A stretch of DNA of 64,000 nucleotides from VXNJ01 sp965249595 (GCA_965249595.1 OZ252242.1:1922001-1986000), one strand, 5' to 3'. Positions 1-8,964 are shown, counted from the first letter of the stretch. The notes: generated by a model from the sequence alone, not told the origin. Numbers and translations: made by a program.

Positions 1-1
1 C

Positions 2-1876
2 CGGAAGTCGCTCTTCTTCGTGAAAGGCCTCTATTACGTCGCCTTCGCCGAGAACACGTCGCAAATTGGCCGACAAACCACACTCAAAACCGGCACTGAC
101 TTCGCGGACCTTGTCCTGGAAGCGCTGCATCGCCAGTACCCGTCCGGTCTGTATCAATTCTTCGCCGCGGAAATGGCGAATGGCCAAGTCGGTGGCGATG
201 CGACCCTCGGTAACGAGGCCACCAAATATCTTCAGCGATCGCTCGGTTCTAAAGACTCCGCGCACTTCTAGGCGTCCGTCAATCACTTCGACGATCTCGG
301 GTTCGAGACGCCCTTCTAGGGTTTTCTCGATGTCCTCAATTAAGTTGTAAATGATTGAGTATTCACGGATCTGGACCCCGTTCTGATCAGCCAAGGCGGC
401 AGCGTTGGTGCTCGGCTGAACCCCAAAGCCCAACACGATGGCCTTGGCCGCGGTGGCCAGGTTGATATCGTTTTCAGTAATCGCCCCGACGCCGTGAAAT
501 ACCACGTTCACGCGGACGACCGCTGACGAGAGTCCCTCGACGGCCTGGACCGTGGCTTGGGCAGCGCCTTCAGTCTCGGCCTTTATGACGAGATCGACCT
601 GCTGTACGCGACCTTGCGTAAGCTGCTGCGCCAATTGCTCCAGGCTCATTTGGCTGGCCAGCGAATTTCTGGCCGCGGCCCGGTCAGAGACGCCTTTGCG
701 GGTCTGGGCAATCGAACGCGCCAATTTATCGACCGTGACCCCGTAGAGGATTTGACCAGGGATTGGGATCTCTTTGATCCCGACTACCTCCACCGCCATT
801 GAGGCTGTTGCCTCTCGCACGCGCTGGCCATGCGGGTCTACCAGGACCCGGACTTTACCGGCACTTGATCCGAGCACGAATGGATCGCCCACTCGTAGAA
901 CGCCGCCGGTGACCAGCACGGTTGCTACAGGCCCTAGCGATCGGTCTAGCCTGGTTTCCAAAACTGTCGCCCGAGCCGGGCCGGTCAATCGGGCTTGCGG
1001 CGGGTCAAGATCGGCAGTCAGCAAGATCAATTCAAGCAATTCAGCGACGCCGGTACCAGTCAGCGCGGAGACCTCCACGCTTACCACATCGCCGCCCATC
1101 TGCTCCACCGCCAAGTTAGCGCTCGCCAATTCGGTGAGAGATCGCATCGGATTTGCCGATTCGAGATCAATCTTGTTGACGGCCACGATGATTTGGGCCT
1201 TGTCGGCGGCCTGGGCGTGGCCGATGGCATCACGTGTTTGCGGCATCACCCCGTCATCGGCGGCGACAACTAGGACAACAATATCGGTGACATCAGCACC
1301 ACGGGCCCGCATCTGAGTAAAGGCGGCGTGACCGGGAGTGTCGATGAAGGTGATGGTCCGATCGCCAATTTCGACCTGGTAGGCACCGATGCTCTGAGTG
1401 ATGCCGCCAGCTTCACTGTTGGCTACATCGCTCTTGCGAATCTGATCGAGCAGGGTCGTCTTGCCGTGGTCGACATGACCCATCACCGTGACCACCGGCG
1501 GGCGGGGGCCCATTTCTCCTTCGGGCTCAGGGATATCTGATTCGGGCTGGGCCTCGGCTTCGGGCTCGGCCTCCATCAGAACTGCGTCGACCCCAAGGTC
1601 GGCCAGCATCAATCCGGCGGTCTCGAAATCCAAGGGTGCGTTGATATTTGCCGAGATGCCCTGCTTGAATAGCTCACCGACGAGTTCGGCGCCGGACATA
1701 TAGATCATCTCGGCCAGATCGGAAACAGTGATGGTCGGCGGAATCGCCACCTGCTGCGGCCGCTCAACCACCGGGGCCGTTACGACGGCGGTGCTGCCAT
1801 CCGATTCAGCCGGTCGCGGGGCGGCGGCCGGACGACGACGCGGCGGTGGCCTGCGACGGGCGCGACGACGAGCCAT
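2..1876 (-). CDS. infB: Translation initiation factor IF-2, 3' end cut by window edge
   Basis: GTPase that brings fMet-tRNA to the small ribosomal subunit. 625 codons are visible. An Arg/Pro/Ala-rich N-terminus of about 40 residues is followed by the IF2 N-terminal domain, the P-loop GHVDHGKT near residue 133, the G3 motif DTPGH at residue 179, NKID further on, and the C-terminal beta-barrel domains. The visible end, GDVIEAFHEEERLP, matches the family terminus, so only a few residues should be missing beyond position 1. The ATG at 1876 has a GGGA stretch just upstream. It lies about 50 bp downstream of nusA on the same strand, as usual for a nusA operon, but the small ylxR gene that often sits between them is absent. 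The N-terminal domain is short compared with enterobacterial IF-2. Confidence 0.97.
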   Translation of the reverse strand, partial: MARRRARRRPPPRRRPAAAPRPAESDGSTAVVTAPVVERPQQVAIPPTITVSDLAEMIYMSGAELVGELFKQGISANINAPLDFETAGLMLADLGVDAVLMEAEPEAEAQPESDIPEPEGEMGPRPPVVTVMGHVDHGKTTLLDQIRKSDVANSEAGGITQSIGAYQVEIGDRTITFIDTPGHAAFTQMRARGADVTDIVVLVVAADDGVMPQTRDAIGHAQAADKAQIIVAVNKIDLESANPMRSLTELASANLAVEQMGGDVVSVEVSALTGTGVAELLELILLTADLDPPQARLTGPARATVLETRLDRSLGPVATVLVTGGVLRVGDPFVLGSSAGKVRVLVDPHGQRVREATASMAVEVVGIKEIPIPGQILYGVTVDKLARSIAQTRKGVSDRAAARNSLASQMSLEQLAQQLTQGRVQQVDLVIKAETEGAAQATVQAVEGLSSAVVRVNVVFHGVGAITENDINLATAAKAIVLGFGVQPSTNAAALADQNGVQIREYSIIYNLIEDIEKTLEGRLEPEIVEVIDGRLEVRGVFRTERSLKIFGGLVTEGRIATDLAIRHFRGEELIQTGRVLAMQRFQDKVREVSAGFECGLSANLRRVLGEGDVIEAFHEEERLP

Positions 1877-1926
1877 TTAGTCCCGCCCGACCTGAGGTTG
1901 CCGGCTGTTACCGCTTTTGAAAGTAA

Positions 1927-3114
1927 TCAAGCGCCGTCACGTTCCAAGATGTCACTCGCTTCGGCCTCAAACGGGTCGCTATCTTCAAGTTCGCTAAGGT
2001 CCTGACCCAGTATCTGAGCAAGATCCGCAAGGTCTTCATCGCCGAGCAGGATGGTTGGATCCGGAGCGGCTTCGGAACGGAGTTTATCCGGCTGTGCGGC
2101 ATCGCGGATATTAATCCGCCACCCGGTAAGGCGGGCCGCCAGGCGCGAGTTTTGGCCCTCGCGGCCAATGGCCAACGAGACCATATCGGAGGCCACCTGA
2201 ACATCGGCCAGATTCTGTTCAGCATCAACTATTACGCGCATCGAGCGGGCTGGGCTCAGGGCATTGGCCACATAGGTGGACGGGTCCTCTGAATATTCGA
2301 CGATCTCGACTTTTTCAGGAACCAAATCCCGCACGATGTTTTGAATTCGCGACCCACGGATTCCAACACAGGTACCGATCGGATCCAGCCCTTCCTGAAT
2401 CGCCTGCACCGCCACTTTCGAGCGAACGCCGGCATCGCGTGCGATATTGACGATCTCAACCAGGCCGTTGTTGATTTCGGGCACCTCGCGTTCAAACAGG
2501 CGGCGCACAAAATCGGGATGACGGCGTGAAACGAGGAGCTGGGGGCCACGCCCGGCCTCCCTGACTTCAAGCAGGATCACCCGCAGCCAGGAGTTGGGGC
2601 GCAAACGCTCGCCGTTGATCTGTTCGGACGGCGGCAGTAGGGCCTCGGCGCGACCGAATTCCAGTATTGCGCCGCGGTTCTCGAGCCGAATGATCTTGCC
2701 AACCAGCAATTCATTCACGTGATCTGAATAGAGATCACGAACCAACATTCGCTCGGTTTCGCGCAGCGTGTCACGCATCGCCTGGCCGGCCTTCTGGGCC
2801 GCAATTCGCGAAAACCCGGTCGGCGTCACGTCGATGTGAACAACGCTGCCGACATCGGCCGCGGGATCGACTCGCCGAGCACCGACAACGCTAATCTCGG
2901 TGTCGGGATTGGTGACCCGTTCCACGACGGTCTTGTTGGCGAAGACTGAGAACGAGCCTTCCGAATCAACCTCGGCGGCAATGTCGTCGAGCGATCCAGG
3001 TAAATCAATGTAGGCAGACTCAACCGCCACTCGGACGGCTTCAATGACGTGCTCCATCGTGAGGCCTTTGTCGGCCGCAATCTGCGCAACGGCGAGTTCA
3101 AACTCGCTTTTCAC
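1927..3114 (-). CDS. nusA: Transcription termination/antitermination factor NusA
   Basis: RNA polymerase-binding elongation, pausing and termination factor. From a GTG start at 3114 it is 395 aa: NusA N-terminal domain (about 1-125), S1 domain (about 134-200), KH1 with GIRG at about 252, and KH2 with AIGREGQNSR near 315-325. It ends in a short acidic tail rather than the long acidic repeats of enterobacterial NusA. An open frame extends upstream to 3195, but the GTG at 3114 is chosen because GGAGGA lies 7 nt upstream and the protein then begins KSEFELA as NusA proteins do. The upstream extension would translate a hairpin. rimP, the usual upstream neighbour, is not adjacent. Confidence 0.96.
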   Translation of the reverse strand: MKSEFELAVAQIAADKGLTMEHVIEAVRVAVESAYIDLPGSLDDIAAEVDSEGSFSVFANKTVVERVTNPDTEISVVGARRVDPAADVGSVVHIDVTPTGFSRIAAQKAGQAMRDTLRETERMLVRDLYSDHVNELLVGKIIRLENRGAILEFGRAEALLPPSEQINGERLRPNSWLRVILLEVREAGRGPQLLVSRRHPDFVRRLFEREVPEINNGLVEIVNIARDAGVRSKVAVQAIQEGLDPIGTCVGIRGSRIQNIVRDLVPEKVEIVEYSEDPSTYVANALSPARSMRVIVDAEQNLADVQVASDMVSLAIGREGQNSRLAARLTGWRINIRDAAQPDKLRSEAAPDPTILLGDEDLADLAQILGQDLSELEDSDPFEAEASDILERDGA

Positions 3115-3121
3115 CGACTTG

Positions 3122-3127
3122 TCCTCC
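3122..3127 (-). promoter_or_regulatory. Shine-Dalgarno site that fixes the nusA start
   Basis: On the minus strand this reads GGAGGA, 7 nt before the GTG at 3114. No comparable site precedes the longer open frame beginning at 3195. Confidence 0.75.
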
Positions 3128-3165
3128 GATGTGTCTGCTTTTGGGCCTCCACAACAATCTGCTAG

Positions 3166-3195
3166 CAAACAAAGAAAGTGGGCCGTTGTGCCCAC
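3166..3195 (-). terminator. Terminator-like hairpin in the nusA leader, possible attenuator
   Basis: On the minus strand, GTGGGC and GCCCAC (3190-3195 and 3178-3183) form a perfect 6-bp stem with a 6-nt loop. A T-rich tract, TTTCTTTGTTTG, follows immediately. It sits about 50 nt before the nusA start and downstream of a TATACT box at 3238-3243. It could attenuate nusA-infB, or it could terminate readthrough from the upstream ABC gene. Confidence 0.5.
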
Positions 3196-3237
3196 CCTCG
3201 ATCGCTGGCGCGGTCTGGCTGTTTGTTAGTGAATCAG

Positions 3238-3243
3238 AGTATA
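3238..3243 (-). promoter_or_regulatory. Possible -10 box for nusA-infB
   Basis: On the minus strand this reads TATACT, a 5/6 match to the sigma-70 -10 consensus, in the AT-richer gap between the ABC ATPase gene and nusA. No convincing -35 hexamer lies 16-18 nt upstream. Confidence 0.3.
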
Positions 3244-3309
3244 GCCGCAATCCCAGTTTTGCAGCTTGCGAAATCGCATTTATGTAAATCACAAAAAAGA
3301 CGTCTTCGG

Positions 3310-4431
3310 CTAGTTGAAAAGTACACCGCGGCGGTCAAAAACTACCCACCGAGCCGGGTCCGCAGCGAGTGGCAGGACATCGCCGCGTTCGACGCGATTC
3401 GATTGCGAGACATAGGCATAAACTATCGCCCCGGCCACCGAACCCGAAACTAAGACCGCTTGCCGTTCCGGGCGCGGTTGCACCGTTTCAACCGGCAGAG
3501 CCAACTGCACCCTATCGGCCAGGGGCTCGATCATCAATTCATCGGGCGTTATCCCCAGCGATACCGGTTCGCCATTTAATATGCGGCGCGGCGGCCCGGG
3601 CAGCGGCAGTTGCTTGCCCATCAACTCGACCTGGCCATCAACGACCCGGCCGGGCAACAGATTCATCGGCGGGGTGCCGATAAACCCGGCCACGGTGACA
3701 TTGGCAGGGCGTTCGGCCAATTCGCGGTAACTTCCCCATTGGACGATTCGGCCGGCGTCCATCACCGCGATTTTGTCGCCGACGGCTGCGGCTTCGCGCT
3801 GATCATGGGTCACATACAAAGCGGTCGTTCGAAAGCGTCGCAAGAGGCGTTTCGTCTCCACTCGAACCCGTGATCGCAAACTTGCGTCGAGGTTTGCCAA
3901 CGGCTCGTCGAACAGAAACATCTGCGGGTCGCGAATGATGCAGCGGGCAATTGCCACCCGCTGCTGTTCGCCGCCCGAAAGCGTACCGGGGCGCCGGTCA
4001 AGCAGATCTTCGAATCCCGGCCCCATGATTTCGCAGGCCCGCACCAGGCGTTCGTCGATTTCTCGTTCCCGCCGATGCATGCGGAAGAAAAAAGAGACGA
4101 TGCCACTGCTGGACATATGAGGGTAGAGAGCGTATTCCTGAAATACAACTGCGACGTTGCGTTCGCGCGGCCCCAGCGCGGTCACCTCGCGATCGCCAAA
4201 CCAAATCGAACCGTCATCGACCGGTTGTAAGCCGGCCAGGGCTCGAATCAAGGTGGTCTTGCCACAACCGGAAGCGCCGATGACGGCCAGAGTTTGCCCT
4301 TCCGGGATATGGATGTCAAGGCCATCTAGGGCGGTTACTTGGCCATTCCCGGTGTCGGCGTGCTTTTCGGGGCGATTGGCCGAAGATGCCCTAAAACGCA
4401 CCGTCAACTGGGACGCCCGGACCTCGGTCAT
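3310..4431 (-). CDS. MalK/UgpC-type ABC transporter ATP-binding protein
   Basis: Cytoplasmic ATPase subunit of the type that energises sugar importers (CUT1 family). 373 aa: Walker A GASGCGKTT at 52-60, Q-loop near 98, signature LSGGEQQ at 151, Walker B FLFDEP at 172-177, H-loop His209, then a TOBE-type regulatory domain from about 240, including VSLGITPDEL. A short insertion of about 15 residues lies between the first strand and the Walker A region. No permease or solute-binding gene is adjacent. Its only partner, 24 nt upstream, is a DUF624 membrane protein. It may serve a distant transporter, as MsmX does in Bacillus. Substrate unknown. Confidence 0.9.
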   Translation of the reverse strand: MTEVRASQLTVRFRASSANRPEKHADTGNGQVTALDGLDIHIPEGQTLAVIGASGCGKTTLIRALAGLQPVDDGSIWFGDREVTALGPRERNVAVVFQEYALYPHMSSSGIVSFFFRMHRREREIDERLVRACEIMGPGFEDLLDRRPGTLSGGEQQRVAIARCIIRDPQMFLFDEPLANLDASLRSRVRVETKRLLRRFRTTALYVTHDQREAAAVGDKIAVMDAGRIVQWGSYRELAERPANVTVAGFIGTPPMNLLPGRVVDGQVELMGKQLPLPGPPRRILNGEPVSLGITPDELMIEPLADRVQLALPVETVQPRPERQAVLVSGSVAGAIVYAYVSQSNRVERGDVLPLAADPARWVVFDRRGVLFN

Positions 4432-4455
4432 TACGGCTATTCCGACGCGATTCGG

Positions 4456-5208
4456 TCAGGGACTCTTTTGCAGTTGTAGCCGGTCCAAGAGATCCCGAGC
4501 CACCAACTGGCCCCCGAGCGCAAGGGCGGTTGGACAAGCCAGCAGCACAAGCAGGTTGAGAAATACCGACGCGACGATCGTGAACGCAGTAACAACCAGC
4601 ATCGCCAGGGCACAGGAAAAACTGGAAAAAGTTAGTGCCGCCGCATAGCGGAACGTGCCGGTAACCGAAGCATCCAATTGGGTGAGGGCAGGCATCAGAA
4701 ACGGCTGCATCATGAACCAAAAGACCAACGGGTAGGTAACGAGCACGGCGATAACGCGCAGGAAAAGTTCGCCCTGGTTCCAGTAGAAAAAGAACGCCAG
4801 CACGAGGGCGTAAAACGCTATCAGGTCGAGCACGGCGACGATCCAAGCGCGCCAGTAGAAATGGCGCATCGAGCTGAAAAATCCACTCCAGCTCGGATCT
4901 TGGTGACGGTCATGGAATCGCCAGGTGGCATCGTAGAGGGCGGCTGTGGCGGGGCCGGCAGCGGCCATCGCCAGCACCGTGAGGGCCGGCAACCCAATTA
5001 GTTCGTAGGGGTGGAAACTGGTAGTTCTGACCGCGGTGGCAAATTGCTCGCTACCAATCGCGAGGACGACGGAAGTCGTCATCAATATCAACCAGGGCAA
5101 CATGCAGATCAACCAGGGCAGGTGGGTGCGATACGTCAAAGGCATCAAATCGTAGTACAGGACGCTAAGGCCGGTCCAAAGGTGGCGAAACGGAATTAAC
5201 ATTCCCAT
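4456..5208 (-). CDS. DUF624 (YesL-like) multi-pass membrane protein
   Basis: 250 aa integral membrane protein with five or six hydrophobic segments, for example around PWLICMLPWLILM, IGLPALTVLAMAAA, the FYALVLAFFFY region and FTIVASVFLNLLVLLA. The pattern resembles DUF624/YesL proteins, which are often encoded beside carbohydrate ABC transporters; their molecular role is unknown. The frame opens at 5310, but ATG 5208 is preferred because AAGGAG lies 8 nt upstream. A second ATG sits two codons later. It is probably co-transcribed with the downstream MalK-type ATPase. Confidence 0.7.
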   Translation of the reverse strand: MGMLIPFRHLWTGLSVLYYDLMPLTYRTHLPWLICMLPWLILMTTSVVLAIGSEQFATAVRTTSFHPYELIGLPALTVLAMAAAGPATAALYDATWRFHDRHQDPSWSGFFSSMRHFYWRAWIVAVLDLIAFYALVLAFFFYWNQGELFLRVIAVLVTYPLVFWFMMQPFLMPALTQLDASVTGTFRYAAALTFSSFSCALAMLVVTAFTIVASVFLNLLVLLACPTALALGGQLVARDLLDRLQLQKSP

Positions 5209-5216
5209 GGCCCATG

Positions 5217-5222
5217 CTCCTT
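5217..5222 (-). promoter_or_regulatory. Shine-Dalgarno site that fixes the DUF624 start
   Basis: On the minus strand this reads AAGGAG, 8 nt before ATG 5208. The longer open frame from 5310 has no such site. Confidence 0.7.
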
Positions 5223-5319
5223 CTGGCTGATGCGGCCAATTGACCGTTGCTGCGGCCGGCGCCGAATGCAGCGGCAGCGAATTGATTGTATGGGCGGCAA
5301 GGATCGCCACTGAGTTGGT

Positions 5320-5904
5320 GTGCGACCCAAAAACTTTTTAGTGCTCGCTTGCCTTTCGGGGTTAGCGCTGGCCGTTTTTTTCGCGGCCCAGCCTACGGTC
5401 GATCGCACGGGGCTACCCTCGCTGGCGGCCTCGGAACTGGACCTGCGCCATCTGGACGAAAAGTTGGCCCCGGCGATTAGTGCGATCGAAGCCTCCCGGC
5501 TTACCGGGATTTCACAACCGGTAATGATCGAGATCACCGAGGCTGAGCTCTTTAGCAAGGTGGCCAGTTGGTCGCATCCGGGCATTTTTCTGCTTGGCAT
5601 TAGCGACGTAGAAACCTACCTCTCCGATGACGGCATGACATTCATCGGTCGGCTCAATTTCCTCGCTCTCGATTTCGAATTTCGCACCGACACCCGAATC
5701 CGAATCGAAAACGGTCGACGCGACCTGTCAATCGTGGCCGCCCAGATCGGATCTGTTCACGCGCCCGAGTGGATGCGCAATCTAACTGTCGGAGCGATCG
5801 AATCGACGGTCAACGCCGGGCTGCCGCGGATCCCGATGAATGTTCGGACGCTCATTGTCAGCGACCATGTCTTGGTGATATCGGGAGTCACGCTGGGCGT
5901 TTGA
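5320..5904 (+). CDS. Exported protein with DUF2993/LmeA-like pattern
   Basis: 194 aa. Residues 5-25 are hydrophobic and look like an uncleaved anchor or signal peptide. The rest resembles the LmeA/DUF2993 lipid-binding family in outline: ITEAELFSKV, then DVETYLSDDGMTFIGRL, an IRIENGRRDL strand, PEWMRNL, and a closing strand LIVSDHVLVISG. I recognise the pattern, not a specific orthologue. The start is GTG 5320, and no strong ribosome-binding site is visible. The gene is divergent from the DUF624 gene, which begins about 110 bp away. A role in envelope lipid handling is inference. Confidence 0.55.
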   Translation: MRPKNFLVLACLSGLALAVFFAAQPTVDRTGLPSLAASELDLRHLDEKLAPAISAIEASRLTGISQPVMIEITEAELFSKVASWSHPGIFLLGISDVETYLSDDGMTFIGRLNFLALDFEFRTDTRIRIENGRRDLSIVAAQIGSVHAPEWMRNLTVGAIESTVNAGLPRIPMNVRTLIVSDHVLVISGVTLGV

Positions 5905-5946
5905 CCCCATAGCCACAACGGCAGGGCTCGGCGGAGTTGGCCTCCC

Positions 5947-6768
5947 TCAGCCGGCGCTGTTGTCTGGTAGGGGTCTGAAATTGGCCCCGCCCGCAGCCAC
6001 CAGGGCCTCGAATTCGGCAAGCACCGTGGCGATATCAGCGCCTTTATCCTGGCGCCGCACGATGACGTCCACCGGCAATCCCACTTCACGATCGCCGAGA
6101 GCGACGTAAGCCTTCAGGTAGGCATTTTCGTGACGGGCCATTATTTGACCGAGGATGGGCGAGATTTCCGATTCAAACATCGTTACCAGCACCCGGGTCG
6201 ACTCGGTTCGCCCGCCATACCAAGCGGAGATCAACGGCTCAAATCCGGATGCAAATACCGATTTCATCTCCCGCGGCGGACCGGGCATAAAACCCAAAAC
6301 AGTCTCCTCGACGTTTACCGCAAAGCCCGGTGCCCACCCGTTCTGGTTCTCAAATATCTGCGCGCCCAACGGCACCGACGACATCTTGTAGAGATGCGGC
6401 GGCAGCTCGGCGTCGGCGGACAGCCCGCGGCGCTGGCGGTAGGTCGCCATCACCTTTTCGCTCGGCGATGCCGGACGGCGAGCCAGTTCGGCCACCGTTT
6501 CTACAGTCAAGTCATCCGGCGTAGGACCGAGTCCACCGGTGCCCAGAACCAGGCCGACTCGCCGATCAACGGCGCTTTGCAACGTCTCGCGCAGCAGGCG
6601 CGGTTCATCAGCCACGGCGGTGATTCGTTCAACAACCGCCCCGGTCCGGGTCAAGCGATCGGCCAACCAGGAAGAGTTGGTGTCCTGGATCCGGCCGATG
6701 ACGACCTCCGTCCCGATCGCTACGATCTCTGCCGGTCGGGTCGGGTCGAACATCTGCACCGCGGTCAC
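5947..6768 (-). CDS. CinA-like molybdopterin-binding domain protein
   Basis: 273 aa, matching the N-terminal MoCF_biosynth half of CinA. GTEVVIGRIQDTNSSWLA near the N-terminus and GTGGLGPTPDD around residues 80-90 are hallmark motifs. The C-terminal nicotinamide-nucleotide deamidase domain of full CinA is missing, so only the domain with ADP-ribose pyrophosphatase-type activity is expected. The predicted GTG start lies 2 nt after the stop codon of the upstream LCP gene. An internal ATG at 6753 is also possible. The pairing with a cell-wall LCP protein gives no clear functional clue. Confidence 0.85.
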   Translation of the reverse strand: MTAVQMFDPTRPAEIVAIGTEVVIGRIQDTNSSWLADRLTRTGAVVERITAVADEPRLLRETLQSAVDRRVGLVLGTGGLGPTPDDLTVETVAELARRPASPSEKVMATYRQRRGLSADAELPPHLYKMSSVPLGAQIFENQNGWAPGFAVNVEETVLGFMPGPPREMKSVFASGFEPLISAWYGGRTESTRVLVTMFESEISPILGQIMARHENAYLKAYVALGDREVGLPVDVIVRRQDKGADIATVLAEFEALVAAGGANFRPLPDNSAG

Positions 6769-6770
6769 CG

Positions 6771-7907
6771 CTAAGGCTCCAAATGCTGGCGGCCGGCCGC
6801 CGAGTCCGACGAAATCTCAATATCAGAATCCCCGGTCGGGGCGTTGTCAAGCAATTCGCTGACATAGCTCCGAATCACCTGGCGATTGGGCAGCAGCACC
6901 TGGGCCCCGTTTTCCGATGTGACGGGCACGGCCATGGCATCGCTGTAGTCAATAACCCCGGAAACGATGGACTCGGCAGGCACCCGCAAAGCCAGCTTTA
7001 CCAATGATGGCAGCGAGGCAATCGGGATATCGGTCTCGAAAGTGGCCGCCAACTGGGACGCCAGCGCCGGCGCTTGAACCAACAGGGCGGGTGAAATCAA
7101 TTGATCATGTACCGCCCGCAGGAACTGCTGCTGACGCTGCACGCGCCCAAAATCGCCATCCTGGTAGCGGGTACGCACGAATTTGAGGGCCAAATCACCG
7201 TCCAGCCGATGCAGGCCTCGGTCGAGGTAGAACGATTCATAGCGCGTGTCGTCAAGCGAGGGGTAGATATCGTCGCGAATTGGCGCTTCGATGTCAACTT
7301 CAACGCCGCCAAAGAAATCGACTAGCTCCACGAACCCGGCAAATTCCATCGTCACGTGGTAATCGACCGGCTGCGAAATAAGGTTTGCTACCTCTCCCTT
7401 TAGCCCTGCGACGCCGTGCAGATCCTTGACCGCATTGATTCGCACCGGCTCGGTTTCACAGGCGGCTACGCATATGTCGCGCGGTATCGAGACCGCCGTG
7501 GCGGCCGCGGTAATCGGGTCCACATGGAGCCAAATCATGGAATCGGTGCGCCCGGACGGATCGTCGCCGCGGCGGTCAATCCCGAGGAACAGCACCGTGA
7601 ACGCTCGGTTCTGCGGCCAGCTAGGGATCAGATCGGATGGATCGTTGATCGTATCCGGCGCTTCGGCGACCGTTTCGATCAAGGACTCCAATTTCTCCTG
7701 GAAGGGCGCAAGACGGCTAGCTGGCGTGGCGGTTGAGACAGGTTCGATTTCAACCTGGATCTGGGCTTCGGCGGTCATCAGCCAGGCCACAAATACCGCC
7801 AACAGGACGGCGAAAAATACGGGAACGGTCCACGACAAGCGATGCCATATCGGCGGGTGATCGCTCGCCAAGAATTCATCGGAGCCAAAACGGTCAATAT
7901 CGCGCAT
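6771..7907 (-). CDS. LytR-CpsA-Psr (LCP) family cell-wall polymer transferase
   Basis: 378 aa. A cytoplasmic stub of about 24 residues, one transmembrane helix (about 26-46), a spacer, then the extracytoplasmic LCP domain from about residue 105. Family residues are present: LFLGIDRR followed by RTDSM, SIPRD near 140, and RYQDGDFGRVQRQQQ around 245-260, which carries the arginines that bind the polyprenyl pyrophosphate. LCP enzymes attach polyisoprenyl-linked glycopolymers to peptidoglycan or other envelope acceptors. Together with dapF, dapL and the L,D-transpeptidase in this window it suggests a peptidoglycan wall. The first gene of a two-gene unit with the CinA-like gene. Confidence 0.9.
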   Translation of the reverse strand: MRDIDRFGSDEFLASDHPPIWHRLSWTVPVFFAVLLAVFVAWLMTAEAQIQVEIEPVSTATPASRLAPFQEKLESLIETVAEAPDTINDPSDLIPSWPQNRAFTVLFLGIDRRGDDPSGRTDSMIWLHVDPITAAATAVSIPRDICVAACETEPVRINAVKDLHGVAGLKGEVANLISQPVDYHVTMEFAGFVELVDFFGGVEVDIEAPIRDDIYPSLDDTRYESFYLDRGLHRLDGDLALKFVRTRYQDGDFGRVQRQQQFLRAVHDQLISPALLVQAPALASQLAATFETDIPIASLPSLVKLALRVPAESIVSGVIDYSDAMAVPVTSENGAQVLLPNRQVIRSYVSELLDNAPTGDSDIEISSDSAAGRQHLEP

Positions 7908-8046
7908 TTAGATATGTCTCAGATACTGCCTTGCCGGCCTGGCGGAGCGCACCAAACTGACGCCCAAATATTATTGTCATTGCGCGTTGGCGGACCGGAC
8001 CTGGCAATGCGCGCAGCAGGGTTATGAATTTAAGGCGGATGAGTTT

Positions 8047-8964
8047 ATGGGCCTCCGGCAAATCGCCGTAATCGGCAGCATCAATACCGATCTCGTTCTG
8101 CAGCTAGATCGCCTGCCGCGTCCCGGCGAGACCGTGTTGTCACCGTCGTCGCTGCGCGTCATCGGTGGCGGTAAGGGTGCCAACCAGGCGATTGCGGCAG
8201 CCCGATTGGGGGCCTCGGTGGCGATGGTCGGATCGGTTGGCGACGATGATTTCGGACGGGCCCGGATTGACCAACTGACCGGCGAAGGGATTGATGCCAG
8301 CAGCATTCGCACGGTGCCCGAAATGGCCACCGGGGTGGCCCTGATCAGTGTCGATGCGGCCGGCGAAAACGCTATTGCCCTGGGCGCCGGCGCCAATCTG
8401 GCAGTTTCCGCATCGCAGGCCGACTGCCCGGCCGTAGCCAACGCCGCGGTGGCCTTGGCGGTGCTCGAAATCCCGGCCGCGGCTGTAACTGCGGCCCTGG
8501 CAATCGCCCGCGCCAATTCGGCAACCACCATCCTCAACGCGGCTCCGCCCGGGCAACTTCCGGACTCCCTGCTCCGCCTGGCGGATTACCTAATCGTTAA
8601 CGAGACCGAAGCCGGCGCCTTGGCTCAGTGCCCCCCGCCCGACCGGCGAACCGCCCCAGCGGTGGCCAAAAAACTTGCCGCACGAACCGGCGGCAGCGTG
8701 ATCATCACGCTTGGTTCGGCCGGTTTGGTCGCCACCGACCGCAACGAGCAATACCATATCGACGCGCACCCAATTTCGGCGGTTGACGCCACGGCCGCCG
8801 GCGATGCCTTCTGCGGGGCGTTTGCGACGGCCTTGTTAGACGGCCAATGCATGGCGGCGGCGCTCAAATTCGCCAATGCCGCCGGGGCATCGGCATGTCT
8901 GCGATTGGGCGCCTCGTCATCGCTGCCCAACCGCGATCAGGTTCTCAAGATCCTGGCCGGTTAG
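8047..8964 (+). CDS. rbsK: Ribokinase (PfkB family sugar kinase)
   Basis: 305 aa. Phosphorylates ribose at O5 using ATP. N-terminal VIGSINTDLVLQLDRLPRPGET and GGKGANQAIAAARLGA (residue 40 onward) are ribokinase signatures. The C-terminal anion-hole motif DATAAGDAFCGAF carries the catalytic Asp, with the usual TG replaced by AA. The frame is open from 7987, but ATG 8047 gives the standard N-terminus and has AAGGCGG about 10 nt upstream. No ribose transporter or rbsD is nearby, so another PfkB-family substrate cannot be excluded. Confidence 0.85.
   Translation: MGLRQIAVIGSINTDLVLQLDRLPRPGETVLSPSSLRVIGGGKGANQAIAAARLGASVAMVGSVGDDDFGRARIDQLTGEGIDASSIRTVPEMATGVALISVDAAGENAIALGAGANLAVSASQADCPAVANAAVALAVLEIPAAAVTAALAIARANSATTILNAAPPGQLPDSLLRLADYLIVNETEAGALAQCPPPDRRTAPAVAKKLAARTGGSVIITLGSAGLVATDRNEQYHIDAHPISAVDATAAGDAFCGAFATALLDGQCMAAALKFANAAGASACLRLGASSSLPNRDQVLKILAG

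Noticed and set aside
20..1703. Several plus-strand frames of 60-180 codons
   Set aside because: They lie opposite infB, whose protein motifs are unmistakable; composition is Arg/Ser/Pro-rich as expected for antisense frames in GC-rich DNA.
3115..3195. 27-residue N-terminal extension of NusA
   Set aside because: It would translate a hairpin, has no ribosome-binding site, and contains Cys-rich sequence foreign to NusA. The GTG at 3114 has a strong SD.
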